Source: Knoxdaviesia capensis (Eukaryota > Ascomycota > Sordariomycetes > Microascales > Gondwanamycetaceae). Taken from it: 64,000 nt of DNA. The stretch covers positions 619,825 to 683,824 of the forward strand of contig LNGK01000010.1 in the NCBI GenBank assembly GCA_001510575.1. Reading direction: 5' to 3'. A model generated the notes under the pieces. That model was not told the DNA's origin, did no database searches, and saw only the letters and a program-made list of their open reading frames with translations. Within the stretch, counting starts at the first letter, position 1. Each line of letters starts with the position of its first letter. Shown piece by piece: positions 48,426-59,959 of the stretch. The position numbers were made by a program, and so were the translations under genes.

Positions 48426-50731
48426 GGTGGGATACGATTGGGGAGGGGTGGGTCGGGGTTCAAGAGGATGGAGAAGCGGAGAGGGAAAAAAGGAAAGGAG
48501 GAAAAAGGCAACGAAGAGGAATACGCGGGAGCGAGAGAGAGCGAGAGAAAGAACAAAAGCAATCGCCTGCAACAAGCGGCCCCGGAGAGATAAATAGAGG
48601 AAGACGGAGGAGGAACACAGAGACGGAAATAAAAGGCCAAGAAGTCCGACGAAGCTGAAAGAAAAAGTAAGAGCATAGGCGAAGAGGCTATATATGACGT
48701 TTCCGCCTTCAATGCCAACCCTAAGTTATGGGCCCAACCCTAAGGCTGCACAGCCCTAGAAGACTGCGATGCAACCCGTACAGCCTGCATGTATACGCGT
48801 TCTCCCCGCCGAAAGCCGCTTTGCTTACTCGGTTCAGGATGAAGTCACGCAACCTCTGGGTGCCAGGCCGTGCATAGATTATGGGGGAACCCGCAGATTT
48901 CGGCTTATCTCCACGACGATAACGCAGTCCAGCAAAAAAAAAGGTGGCTCCTGTTTGCGTAAATTTCCCCTCTTGGGCTCCGTAGATATCGGCACAGTAT
49001 ATCCGCAGCCGTGCGGCCCATGGTATTCCCACTGGGGGGAGACGATCCGAGGCTGTGACTGGCTGGGAGGCTGCAACTGTTCAGGTCACTGTTCGAGAGT
49101 GCCTGCAACTCTGGGCCGGGTTCGCGAGACCTGCGAAGCGCTGAGCAGGCGGCGTTGCCTGGGGGAAACGGAACGCTGGAAGTCAACAATCAGCAACCAG
49201 GGGAAGGGGAAGGGCCACCTATCACGAGTTTGAGTGTGTGAGTGCCACGAGAGAGCATTCCTCTGTTGCCCTTCGGGGACCTCGAAGAATCGCCAGACAC
49301 GCAAGTCAGACACATAAGTCAGACACACAAGTACTGTATACTGCACACACACTCAGGGAGCACAAGACACCCCCCGTAAACCACGAAGGCAGAGATTATG
49401 CACAGCCGACGTAACTTGGCGGTGGGTCGGGCCAATATAGCAAGGCAAACGAGAAAAAACACGGGAGAGGAAGACACCAGAAAGAAAAAAAAAGAGTGCC
49501 TGGACCCTGAAATGTGGCAATCTCCTCCGTTTTGCGTGGCCAGCTGCCACCACCTGGCCAGACCGTGTTTGCAGCACCTCCTGCCGCCCAAAAACGCGGT
49601 ACATCATGTAGCTCTCGTAATCATCTTATCACCAGTGACCGCATCCCCTTTCTGCCGTTGCCATCTCAGCCTCACCTTCGTTCCTTTTCCCTCTGGTTGA
49701 GTTTCTCGCTTCCTGCCGCCCTCACTATTTCCTTCCGTCTTCTCCCCTACTGAATCCCTCGCTGTTGATACTCCCTTCGCTGTGTCTTGCATCTTCTCTG
49801 TTTGCTGATATTCGCACCCACTCTGGCCTGGCCCGCAGATTCTGCCTCTCCCCTGGTCCTCACCCCCAGACAGCGTTCCCGGTTTTTCTCGCTCTCCTGT
49901 TGTCAAAGCTTTTTTTTCCTCTTTTTGTTTCCCCTGGGCCTGTCCAAGGTCATTCGTTTTGATCCGTGCTGGCCCAGTTTTATTCCGTTGAGCTCGCCAA
50001 CCAAACTGAAGGTTTCTTTTTTTCCTCTTCGTCTTCTCAGCTCGACACTCATCGTGCGACGGCCATCCAGTGCTCTCCAGTCTGTTTCTTGAGGACAGAC
50101 AACTTCCTCTGTCTCGTGTTCTGCACGCTCTTGCTCTTCTCTCGTTCTCTCGCTAAACGCCCGACCCCGTACGGACCACCTGGGCACCAAACCACCGACC
50201 GGATCCGTCGATCTCTGCATCTCCGCCAGAGAACCACACACAAACACACCGAGCCCGCCCGTTGGCTTTCTCGGATCTTTTCTCGCCCCATTTGCGGCGC
50301 CGCGTTTCTCGCTCGGCCTGCCACCACAGCAAAGCCTATCCCCATTCCTGCGACGATATCTCACGCGATAGACCGTTCTTCCGAACCCCAGAAACACCCA
50401 ATACCCACCCACTCCTCCGCCGGGCCCGTCCCAAACAAGCCGCATCTCCGTGCTTACGAAATCCCCTCAGGTGGTGCAGGCTGCTGGCTCTATAACGCGC
50501 TTCGTTTCCCGTGGCTGCCCTGCTTTCCCGCCGGCCATGGTCTGGCTGCTGGACAGAATCGTCCAACGCATCTAATCCTCCTTTTCCAGGGCTCGCGTCG
50601 ACGAGCCAACCACGTGTTTCGGAAGGCCTGGAACCATCCAGCAGGCACAGCTACACGCACGCACCCAGCCCTCGAGTCGATCTTGGGTGCCGGCCTCCCT
50701 CCCGTCCGCTCCCTCCCACTTGCTTCCCACC
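48426..50731. other. divergent promoter interval of Iml2 and Inp1
   Basis: No gene is supported. Purine-rich plus-strand sequence (48480-48680) is the Iml2 leader; CT-rich sequence from about 49640 to 50730 looks like a long Inp1 leader. A 360-codon plus-strand frame at 49966-51048 has no ATG. Confidence 0.6.
48716..48744 (-). promoter_or_regulatory. paired telomere-like CCCTAA motifs upstream of Iml2
   Basis: AACCCTAAG occurs twice within 29 bp (TTAGGG on the coding strand), about 290-320 bp upstream of the Iml2 start. It is part of the recurrent motif set in the window. Confidence 0.4.
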
Positions 50732-53514
50732 ATGGACATCTCCGACTTGAGACCCGCCTCGCCGGTCGGAAGTCCGTCCCGGCCGGCCCGCTTCGGCCCA
50801 CCCCGCCGTGTGTTCACGGCTCCTGCTGCGCCTTCTTCTTCTTCTTCGGCCTCGCCATCGTTATCCTCTTTCCCCGCGTCGGTCCCGTCTCCCATCCCCC
50901 AGGGCACCGTCGAAATCCTCTACAGCCACCCCAACGTCAAAATCATCTCGTTTACCGCCACCGCCCGCTCGGTGCCGCGCTCGCCAGACCACCAGGAGGG
51001 CGCGTTGCTCTGGTCGTCCCAACTGGAGCGGACCATTGCTGTTGGTGAGTGCCCGTTTCCCCTCCGTCGCTGGCTCCTTTTGCTGGAACCCCATCTCTTG
51101 TGCTGCCACTAACCACCGCCATGTCATGTCTTGCCCGCAGGTCCGTTTCGTATCTACCGGGCCCCCGGCTCCGTCGCCTTCCTCAACTGCGGCTCGGCCC
51201 TGCAGCCCATCCTCCCCAAAAGCCAGTGCTGGTGTCTCGAAGAAGACTCGTCCAAGTTCGTCCTGCAAATCCGGCGCCCGCAGTACTGGCGCATCGAGCT
51301 TCCCGTACCCAGATCGTCTCTCTCGCCCACCACCACCACCACAACCACAACCTCGACATCTGCCGACATCGACGACAGCCCCGAGGGCGACGACCTGCGC
51401 CAGCGCGCCGCCATGCTGCGCGCCGTGTTCGATAAGGTGCTGCTGTTCGAGAAGACCGAGTGTCCGTTTGAGCGCTCGTTCACCGTGGCGCTGCCCGAGC
51501 CGGCCCCCGCCCCCGTCAAGAAGAAGCCGTGGGCGCCGCCGCGGCTGTCCGCCATCAGCGCCTTCTCGCGGCCGACCGATCCTATCCCGGCGCTTGTAGC
51601 CAACTCGCCAACGGTGTCGCGGCGCGGGTCGAATGTGTCGTTGAATGAGTCGCTGTCGTCGTCGCCTATGCGGCGGCCGCTGGAACTGGCGCGTGCGTTG
51701 GATGCGCACCGGGCCACTCTGGAGGCTAGCGAGGTTGAGTCTAGCGCGGTTTTGTCAGAAGAGCACGATTTCGAGAGACAGGCCATGTCGTCCTCGCAAC
51801 CACTGCCCCACTCCGAGTCGTCAACTGAGACCACCCCTTCCGCCACTGTCCCCCCAATGTCCCTGCCTCTCCGCCCTCCGCCACAGCCGGTGGAGGTGTT
51901 GCCCGCCGTCAAAGCGATCGAGAAACGCGTGCAGCGCGACGAGGCCCCGCCCAGCTACTACCACGCCAGCCCCGAGCCCACGCTGCTCACCACCCCCGTC
52001 AAGTCGGCGCCGCGCGCCCGCTCGCCCATGACGGCACTGGCCTCCGCCTCGCCCCTGACGCGCTCGCCATCGCCCAGCTTCGTCATGGACACCGTCCGCG
52101 AAGAAGCCCCAGCCCCGACCCCGGCGTCGCCGGAGCTGGAGTCCAGCGACCGCGAGCCCAGTGATGACGAGATCGTGCTGTCGGGCTCGTCGCTGCTGTC
52201 GGATGAAGTCCACACCGGCAGCGGCGAGGGCGGCAACCTGCTCCGAAAGAAGCGGCTGCGCCGGTCGGGCTTCCAGGCGTCGCGGTCGGTCACTATGCCG
52301 CCGCATCTCACGCTGGCGTTGTCGCAGCCGGCGCGGCCGGAAGCGCGGCCTACGCCGGTGGCGGTGCCTGTGCCGAGTGTTGAGCAGCCGGCGCCACGGG
52401 TGGTGGAGAAGGTGGAGCCCGCGCCGGTACCTGCTGTTGAGGCAGTCGGAGTGCCGGAGGCGAATGAGGAGCCTACCCCCGCAGAAGATATCCCGCCGCC
52501 CCCACCAGCCGTCACCGATACCACACCTGAAGTGACGACTCCCGACGTGGCGGGCACGCTGTCGCCGACCGACTCCAACGACTCGTTCCACAGCGTCAAG
52601 CTGTGGGACGCCAGCACTTCCGAGGCTACGGCCGAGCCTACGGCCGAGCCGGAGCAGCAGACGACGATCGAGATCCCGTTCCGGCCGTCAGCGCTGTCAA
52701 CGCCGGTGCGCACCGACCACTCATGCGACTCGTCGGAAATGACGGCGACCCCCGCGGCGCTCCGCACGATCTGGGACACCATCTCGACCACATCGGAAGA
52801 AAGCGCCACCACGGCGCCCGACCACCTGGAGTCGGAAGAAGGCGCCTCGGCAAAATTGTCGCCGGCCGACGACTGCGCGTCGGTGTCGTCGTCGCTCAAA
52901 TCCACCAGCTCGTGCATCCGCCACCGGCCGACCGCGAGCATCTCCACCCACCGCGCGCTCTCGCCCCTCCCGCCGGCGGCAAACCTCTTCTCGCCGNACC
53001 TCCGCCGCCGGCCCCGGTCGCGCGGCCGCCGGCGCGGTCGCGGCTGGACACGGTCAAGCAGATCCCGCTGGCGATCATCTCGAAGACGTACGAGGTGCTG
53101 CTGGGCCCGCCGAGCAACCTGGTGCACCTGATGCTGAAGGTGGCGGCGCGCATCGCGGCGGGCGAGTGGCGCGGGCTGGTGTTCGGGGTCAGCGAGGACG
53201 GCGAGCGCATCCCCGTGCAGTGGGACTACTCGGACGGCGAGTACAGCAGCTGGGACGAGGCCGAGGACGACGCGCTGCCGCGCGAGCCGCGGGCGCCGGG
53301 GTCGGCGGCCCCCGCGGCGGCGGGCGACGCGCGGGCGGAGAGCTCGGCGGTGGGCAAGGCCGCGCGGCCGGTCCGGCGGCGGCTCGGCCTGCGCCGCACG
53401 AGTTCCAGCCTGGAGCGCAACCGGCGGCGGGTTGGCGCGTGGATCGACGATGATGATGAGGAGGACGAGGCCGAGGCCGAGGGGCGGCGGAGTGCGGCGT
53501 GGGAGGTTGACTAA
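50732..53514 (+). CDS. INP1: Inp1, inheritance of peroxisomes protein; frame broken at an N
   Basis: Exon 1 is 50732-51044; after a 96-bp intron, exon 2 runs from 51141 to the stop at 53514. The N-terminal conserved domain (about residues 58-165) is clear: GTVEILYSHPNVKIISFTA, LLWSSQLERTIAVGPFRIYR, PILPKSQCWCLEEDSSKFVL and RRPQYWRIELPV. A long Ser/Pro/Glu-rich disordered middle follows. The C-terminal conserved block (LDTVKQIPLAIISKTYEVLL from 53044, then AARIAAGEWRGLVFGVSEDG) lies in a different frame. The switch occurs exactly at the single N, 52997 (about residue 724), so a miscalled base count is the simplest cause; about 895 residues are expected. Inp1 tethers peroxisomes to the mother-cell cortex; in moulds its role is less studied. 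Confidence 0.88.
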
Positions 53515-54157
53515 AGCACCCGTCAGTTTTCCTTTTTTATTTGCCTGTTTCTTTCAGTTCTCGCAGTTCTGTTCTGTCCTCGCTGTGCGTGCTCCGGGAC
53601 ACCTAATGCCTCTGGCTCCCCGATTCTGCCCGGTGCGCAGCACGCAAGGTTGTACGAATACCCCCTTTTTTCTTCTTCCGTTCTGCATTCCTCGGTCGTG
53701 TTACTCCGGTCTGTGTTGTTTTTTTTTTTCTGTTCATTCACGACCTGCATGGCCGCAGCGGACTGCACCGCGTGTATTCTGTCATTTTATCATAGTCGTT
53801 CTCCTTTTTCGGGTCTTTTTTTTTCGCTCTTGTCCTCGTCTCCGTCGTGTGCACCTGCACCAGCAGACGCTTTTTCTATCGAATGGGATTTTTCTTTCAT
53901 CGGGGCCGGGGGATCTTTCAGGAACACTTGGGGGCTAATATTTTGGAGCGGGATATCTGGGTTTTTTTTTTGGTCGGTATGTGTGTGGGTGTGTGTATGA
54001 GAGGACTGCAGAGGGGAGTGTCGAGTGTTCGTGGTGATAGATGTGATTGACTGTACGATGGGGTTTTGTTTAATATACGGGGACGGGTTCGCGCGAGCGG
54101 GGATTTTTTGAGTCGAGCTGTTTTCTTTGCGTGGTGAGGTTTCGTGAGTTTGTGGTC

Positions 54158-54183
54158 GTGTGTGTGTGTGTGTGTGTGTGTGT
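54158..54183. repeat. (TG)n microsatellite
   Basis: TG tract of about 13 units, followed by two copies of a 25-bp unit beginning TGTCTGCTGTATCGCGAG (54181 and 54206). Confidence 0.92.
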
Positions 54184-55316
54184 CTGCTGTATCGCGAGCT
54201 TAACTTGTCTGCTGTATCGCGAGTTTGGCTCGGTTCGGGTTGATCGGCGTGATCGCCGGCTCGGCGCGGTGAGGAACATGTTTGGATACGGCGATATCAA
54301 CGAGTTTGTTTTCTTTTCGGAAACCTGATTGTGAGAGAGTTTGTAAGAAAGAGGGAGCGTTGTGTTCTTCCGTCGCAGGAGGAAAGCCAGGCCGAAGGTA
54401 TAGCTTCACCATCTATAAAGGCCACCGCATGAACACCGCCAAATTGCCCCGAGATCGCACCTCATGCACCACAGCCCAACCCCATCATCTATCCACAGCG
54501 CGGAGCTCTCCAGCGGGGATAAAAGCGCCACGTATATACACAGAGTGGATATATCTGCCGGGTACAGGACTCTTTTTTTGTTTTTTTTTCCTACGTGTTC
54601 TGCCCCATTGGGTCCGTGTTTGGCTTCTGTGGAGAGATGCAGTGCAGTGGAGCCGTGATCCCCCGAACGGCTTAGGGTTAGGGGTGCGGAGTGCCGCGAT
54701 GGGCTCGAAAGGCGGCTGGCGCGGAGAGAGGCCATCCGGAAACGCTTGGCGGGGGTTTGGGAGGACGCTGTTGGAAGTGTGAGCATGCTGACTCTGGTCA
54801 GCTCGTCACTGCAGGTCGCTACGAGAGAGTGTTTTTCCAGCCCCAGCCCTGCCTGATCTGAGGAATTCACGTCGTGGATGTCTGGTCGGGGTGCATACTG
54901 GGGGCATTCTCACAATCCCCAGCAAGGCTGCAGGCAGAGAAACCCAAGCCTCGCCCGAACAATCAAGCAATGCGCCGCCGCCACCGTCGCATCCCGATCC
55001 CAGCATGTGCTCTTCCGAAGGCCCTCCCCGTGCTCTTGTGAACAGCAAAGCAAGCCACGCACTCCACTCCCCCTTCGGCTACGGCAGTCGCACGAGTCCT
55101 GCTCTCCAAAACCCCCCGCCTCGACCGCGCCGCCTGCAAAGGTGCCCTCTCTGCAGGGTGACGGCTTTGTGTCCTGTCGCCTCGCACTACTTCACCACCC
55201 CCCGGACCCCGCGACGCAGACTTGTGCGGCTGCTTCGGCTCGCTGTTAGGCCGGATGGGTCGGAGGGACTGATCTGGCCTTGGGCCGATGCGCACGTCTT
55301 TCCATTCCCGTTCTGT

Positions 55317-55318
<2 letters not shown>

Positions 55319-55354
<36 letters not shown>
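55319..55354. repeat. (TG)n microsatellite
   Basis: Perfect TG tract of about 17 units. Confidence 0.97.
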
Positions 55355-55359
<5 letters not shown>

Positions 55360-56578
55360 GTCGTGAGCTGGTGGGGGTTGCTGTTGTTGTTCCCGGCGGG
55401 TGGTCCCCCGCGCTCCGTGAGAGAGAGCTGGGCATGGGCCCTCTCTGCGCGGGTTTCAGAAAGCGCACTTGGCCGTGTACAGGCCACCAGGCGAGTCGTC
55501 ACGTCGAACGAGACTCGCGCACGCTGCCCCAAGTCGGAGACAAGACGCCCAGGCTGCTGATCGACGCGGCTTGCGCTCATGGATTCTCCAGATTGGCGGG
55601 TGATCCCAAACACGGTGGTCGGTGGAAGCCATGTAACGTGATATCCCCCCCAACACCCGCGCTTAGTCTCCTCGTCGTCCTTCGCTCCTCGCGGTGCAGG
55701 TGTTGTGTGTGCCGCTTTGCATGAGCCGCACCGAACTGACACAGGCCAAAACCGCAACCCGGGGCCGCCCGTTTCGTCCTGGGGTCTTTTTTGTGTCTCT
55801 TTTCTTTTTGCATGACCGGCGCAGCAGACAGAAAAAGAAAAAAACCCCAAGAAAAAAAAGCAAGACAGGTAGGGCGGCTACTGGTCGCCGTCTCTGGCTC
55901 GTTTCTTCTCTGGGCATTCGTCCCCGGTTTTTTGGCGCTGGTTGGCGGTTCCGTATCCGCGCGATCCTTCGTCGTTCCACCAGGAACATCGTCGACGAGA
56001 TTCCCTCGGACGCCTGGTCCCGGCGATCGTCGCAGGGCTTTGCTTGTGCGCAGCCTTTTCCATTTATCGTCCATGTTGCTCTTCTCCCGTCGTACCACAT
56101 GGAGACTCCAGGTAAGTGCATACGAGCGTCCACCAAGAATCACTACCACGCCCCAGCTTCCTCGTCCAACCCGCCCGGGCCAGTCGGCCGGGGCCACCAG
56201 CGTCTTGTTCTGGGCTGAGGGGACCATGCCAAACCCTGGCTGCACCACCCACAGACAGAAAAGCCAAAAAGACAGGCGGCCGAAGCTGGCCGGCGGTTGC
56301 ATGTGCGTGCGTGCGTCCTAGGTGGACTCGAGACATATAAGGTGGTTGTCCTCCATCTCCTCTTTGGATGTCTTTCTTGTCTTTGCTCTCCACCCACAAC
56401 TTCCACAGCCTTCCTGCATTCCAGTCCAGTCCGTCCTTTCCCACCTCACTTTCCTTTCTTTCGCTTCATTCGCCGACCCGGAGTCCGGCCCGTTCCCTCG
56501 TTGATTGAGAACCCGTTGCCGCTTTTCTTCCATCCTCTCTTCTCTTCTTACCACTCCCGCTCTTCATCTACCGCCAAA

Positions 56579-57227
56579 ATGGTCCGCGTGTCTCTCTCCA
56601 GCCTTTTCCGTACGTATCTCCTCCTCCCCTCCTCCCCACTCCCGGGATCCAACCCCACTAACACCCTCAGTCGGCCTGTCCGCCGTGCTGGCCCTGCCCG
56701 GCCCGCTCACCCCGGACGTGAACGGCCAGAAGAACGTCGGCACCGGCAACGGCCAGCAGTTCATCACCGGCGGCTGCCTCAGCTCGGCCGACTGCAGCCA
56801 GGCCGCCGTGCCGACGTGCTGCGCCTTCATCGCCGGCAACGCCGCCATCGGAGTGTGCTCCGCCAAGGCCGTCGCCAACGGCAGCGGCAAGGCCGGCTGC
56901 GGCTTCGGCGATGCGGCCGCCGCCCTTCCGCCCGTGATCGTCATCACTCCGGCCCCGCCCGTCTCGGCGGCCCCGCCCACCGTCACCCTGCCGGCCGACA
57001 CCCTGCCGGCGGAGAACGCGAACGTTGGCTGTGCGGCCGTCAACGCGGCCATCCCGGGCGCCGCGAACGTCGGGAAGAAGGCCGGCACCCAGTTCATCAC
57101 CGGCCAGTGCCTCAGCCCGGCTGACTGCGCCTCGGGATGCTGCGTGCGGCAGGCCGACGGCTCCGGCCTGTGCAAGGCGCGCATCCCGACCGCCGAGGCC
57201 GGCCTGACGTGCGACTTTGTGTGCTAG
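56579..57227 (+). CDS. BAS2-like cysteine-rich secreted protein, two modules
   Basis: Exon 1 (56579-56609) and exon 2 (56671-57227), joined across a 61-bp intron with a CTAAC branch site, encode 195 residues. Residues 1-19 form a signal peptide ending SAVLALP. Two cysteine modules follow. Module 1 has NVGTGNGQQFITGGC with Cys46, 52, 60, 61, 73 and 87; module 2 has NVGKKAGTQFITGQC with Cys157, 163, 167, 168, 178, 191 and 195. A Pro/Ala linker and NVGCAAVNAA (Cys131) separate them. The NVG...FITG.C...DC...CC pattern resembles the biotrophy-associated secreted protein BAS2 of Magnaporthe and its homologues in other Sordariomycetes, which usually have one such module. It is an extracellular candidate effector; activity is not known from sequence. 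The cupin gene converges on it. Confidence 0.8.
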
Positions 57228-57529
57228 AGAGACCTCTGGACACTGGTGGCAGTGGTATGAAGGCAGTTAAGCCTTTTTTTTTATCTTCTTCGTCTCTCGT
57301 TTGACACGTTTTCTTGCCCCTTTTTTTACACTTTCGATTCTCACATGGACTTTTTCTTTCACTTGCATTTTTCTTTGAGAGTTCCGGCTGGACCTTGGAA
57401 TCGACTGGCTACTTTCTCTTGGGCTGGACTTTGGGGACAAATATATATACACGCCAGCGGGCTATTGACTGGCACTCCTCCTTCTGCCTCCGTGAATGTC
57501 TCTGTTCTCCATTCCTGCTTTCAAAGGCT
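57228..57529. other. intergenic between convergent genes
   Basis: T-rich 3' flank of the BAS2-like gene and 3' flank of the cupin gene; nothing else is seen. Confidence 0.6.
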
Positions 57530-58207
57530 CTAGCTAGCAACTACCTGCGGCATCGGCACTGCCAACCCCGGCGCCACCGCCGCCACCGCCGCCGCCGCCG
57601 CCGGCTTCTCCTCCACCTCGCCGGCCTCGCACGCCTGCAGACACAGCACCAAGCGCGCCCACTCCGTGGTGCTCGGGTTGTACCACGAGTGCATCGTGGC
57701 GCGCTGCACCATCACGTCGCCCGGGCCCAGCACCGCGTCCTCACCGGCCTCGAGCCGGCCCACCACCGTGCCGGCCACCAGCACCGCGAAGTCGACGGTG
57801 GTGCTGCGGTGCGCGACGGACTCGTAGCCGGGCGCGATGTCCAGGTAGCGCAGCATCGCGCCGCCGGCGGGGACGCGCGCCGCCGCCGGCCCGCGCTTGG
57901 GCCGCGCGTCGTGGGCCGCGATGTCGGCGTCGTCGGCCACGCGCGCGGGCACGCTCGTCGAGAACACCGGCGCCATGGCGATCTTGCCGGTCGGGTGCGC
58001 CGCCCACTCGGCCGGGCGCGTCGAGTGCAGCCGCGACTTGCCCGTGGTGGCGTCGGTGGTGGTGATGTGCACGCGCGGGCCCGGCGGCCTGGCGGCGAGC
58101 TGGCCGGAGGTGGGGGTGCGGCGCGGGGAGTCGGGGTTGGGGTCGGCGTCGCTGGGCTTTCCCACCCGCTTCTTGGAGAAGCGGGCGAAGAAGGGAGAGA
58201 ATTTCAT
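57530..58207 (-). CDS. cupin-domain protein
   Basis: A single exon of 225 residues. The cupin-2 barrel spans about residues 110-195: YESVAHRSTTVDFAVLVAGT with His133, then GEDAVLGPGDVMVQRATMHS with His173 and WYNPST. This pattern matches the fungal cupin group with an MHRT...D...GDVVVQRGT.HAWRN signature, whose members are predicted small-molecule-binding or isomerase/decarboxylase-like proteins of mostly unknown function. A classical HxH pair is not present; the group uses a single His followed by Asp. The N-terminal 60 residues are basic and Pro-rich, and the C-terminus is a run of alanines followed by PGLAVPMPQVVAS. There is no signal peptide. The next gene to the left, the secreted BAS2-like protein, is convergent. 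Confidence 0.82.
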   Translation of the reverse strand: MKFSPFFARFSKKRVGKPSDADPNPDSPRRTPTSGQLAARPPGPRVHITTTDATTGKSRLHSTRPAEWAAHPTGKIAMAPVFSTSVPARVADDADIAAHDARPKRGPAAARVPAGGAMLRYLDIAPGYESVAHRSTTVDFAVLVAGTVVGRLEAGEDAVLGPGDVMVQRATMHSWYNPSTTEWARLVLCLQACEAGEVEEKPAAAAAVAAVAPGLAVPMPQVVAS

Positions 58208-59959
58208 GGTCGTGGGGGTGGGTGTATAGTAAGTGTGCAGTCACTGGCTGGGGGATGAGCGTCGAGATCATAAACGCCGAGAGAGTTGTTCGAGGTGCAG
58301 CGGGAGAGGGAGAGGGTTGACACGGCCACTCTTCACTCCCAGGCCGCTCTGCCAAGCCGGCCAAGAGGTCAGTACTTATACAAGAAGACCGCCTGACACC
58401 GTGTCCCCTGGTGTCAAGCAGCAAAACACACATGCGTGGCCCTCGTCACGTCAGACGCAGTCGCGGACGTTCCCCAGCACACACGTCCGGGCATGCACTG
58501 CAGTCGCGACGACGCCGGCGAGCATCGGGCTGCTCGGGAAGGGGTTGCATGTCTTAGGAGTAAGTCGCATAGAGGGGGGGGGGAACCATTTCAAGCATCG
58601 TGCAAGAGAGAGGGCGAGGGCGAGAGAGGGAGGGGGGGCCGGAGTCGGGGACTTGCTTGCTGAGTGGCGTCGTCGCGGCGTGGAAACGAACGCCCGCGTT
58701 TTTGGTGGCGGAGTGTATGTGCATGTAGCAGCGAACATCTCCTATCGACAAATATCCCCGATGCTGTCCTGCTGGCCGGGCTGGTGCTCGCATGAGGTCG
58801 TGCTTCAGATGCCTCCCCCGTGTTCCCAGACCACAAGACGCTGTGGCCTCCCTCCACTGCCGCACACCTCCCGTGGTTCACACCTCCGGGAATGTCCGCG
58901 CCAGAGCAGCCGATCTGCCAGCACACACAGACTCACCATCCACATCCACAGTTCCCATGCTCACCCGCTGTTTACAGAGAGCAGAGAGTCGAGACCAAGC
59001 ATTCCCCAACCGCCGATCAGTCAACCCTCCCTGCAGTCTGATAATCCCCTGCTCCCTTCCCCCCACGAAACAGTGTCTCACCCGCCGATCCAAGTGCATG
59101 TAAAACATCCTTTCAATGCCAAACCAAGGCTGGCCAAGTCTGCACACAGCCTCCTGGCCACCGCTGTCAGCTGACGTGGAAGGGAACGCGCCAGCCAAAA
59201 TCGCGGATTCCACCTCTGAGACCCCCGCCAGTGCCTCACGAGCAAAAGAACAGGCCCGCATGGCGCATCTCTGAGGCTGTGTCACGCAGCCAGGCCAGCG
59301 TGTCACTTGTTTATTGCCCTTTTCTCCGAAGAACGATCAAGGGGGACACAGAGAGGAGAGAGACCGAGTGAGGGATGCATAGAGGGCCTTACACCAGTGA
59401 CGGCAGAACATTCTCGGCTAGTCTCGGCACCCTATTCTCGCATATCCCTCCGGCTAGGCTTGCAACAACCCCGTTCCGCGAGCCTCGTCTGCCAGCGTTA
59501 CACACAAGCAAGGACTTTCTCTCTCAGCGTCCATCTGACCCCCGTTTGGCCCGTTTGCACTGCACGTTCCCCAAGCCTGCATGCGGGCCACGTCAGTACA
59601 CTTCCAACCCAGCCTCCACGGCGCCTACACACACACATGATATATATATCTCTCCCTATCTCTCTCAATGTGTAACGCGCGGCCACCTATGTTTCATGGC
59701 GCCCACCAAAGCTTGTCTGTGAGCGGAGTGGTTCGTGGGGAGGAAACGAACGGAAAGGTTGCGAGAGCTGAGTGAGACGTTCGGTTTCAACGAGGCCCGG
59801 GCGGGCGAGGTTTCAGTATCTCACCGTGCTTGGTTGTTTCTGGAAGCTGTTTAAGAGAAGCGTGCAGTCGGCGATTCGAAGACGGGCTCTAAGAGGGCAA
59901 CGGAGAAGCTAGTCGAGGTCGGGACGAGGAATTACTAGAGACGAACACCGAGCACCATG
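58208..59959. other. intergenic, cupin promoter side
   Basis: No gene is supported. Contains the cupin 5' flank and purine-rich GA stretches near 58600-58640. Confidence 0.6.

Larger units (their letters stand above)
53515..56578. other. intergenic, Inp1 to BAS2-like gene
   Basis: No gene is supported. Two TG microsatellites, a TTAGGGTTAGGGG motif at 54672, a TATAAA at 54412 without a convincing gene after it, and a CT-rich leader before 56579. Confidence 0.6.

Noticed and set aside
49966..51048. 360-codon frame overlapping Inp1 exon 1
   Set aside because: It contains no ATG and lies in the CT-rich Inp1 leader; the overlapping Inp1 frame is clearly the coding one.
54963..55850. 295-codon minus-strand frame
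   Set aside because: It runs through the TG microsatellite as a His/Thr tract and has no family resemblance.
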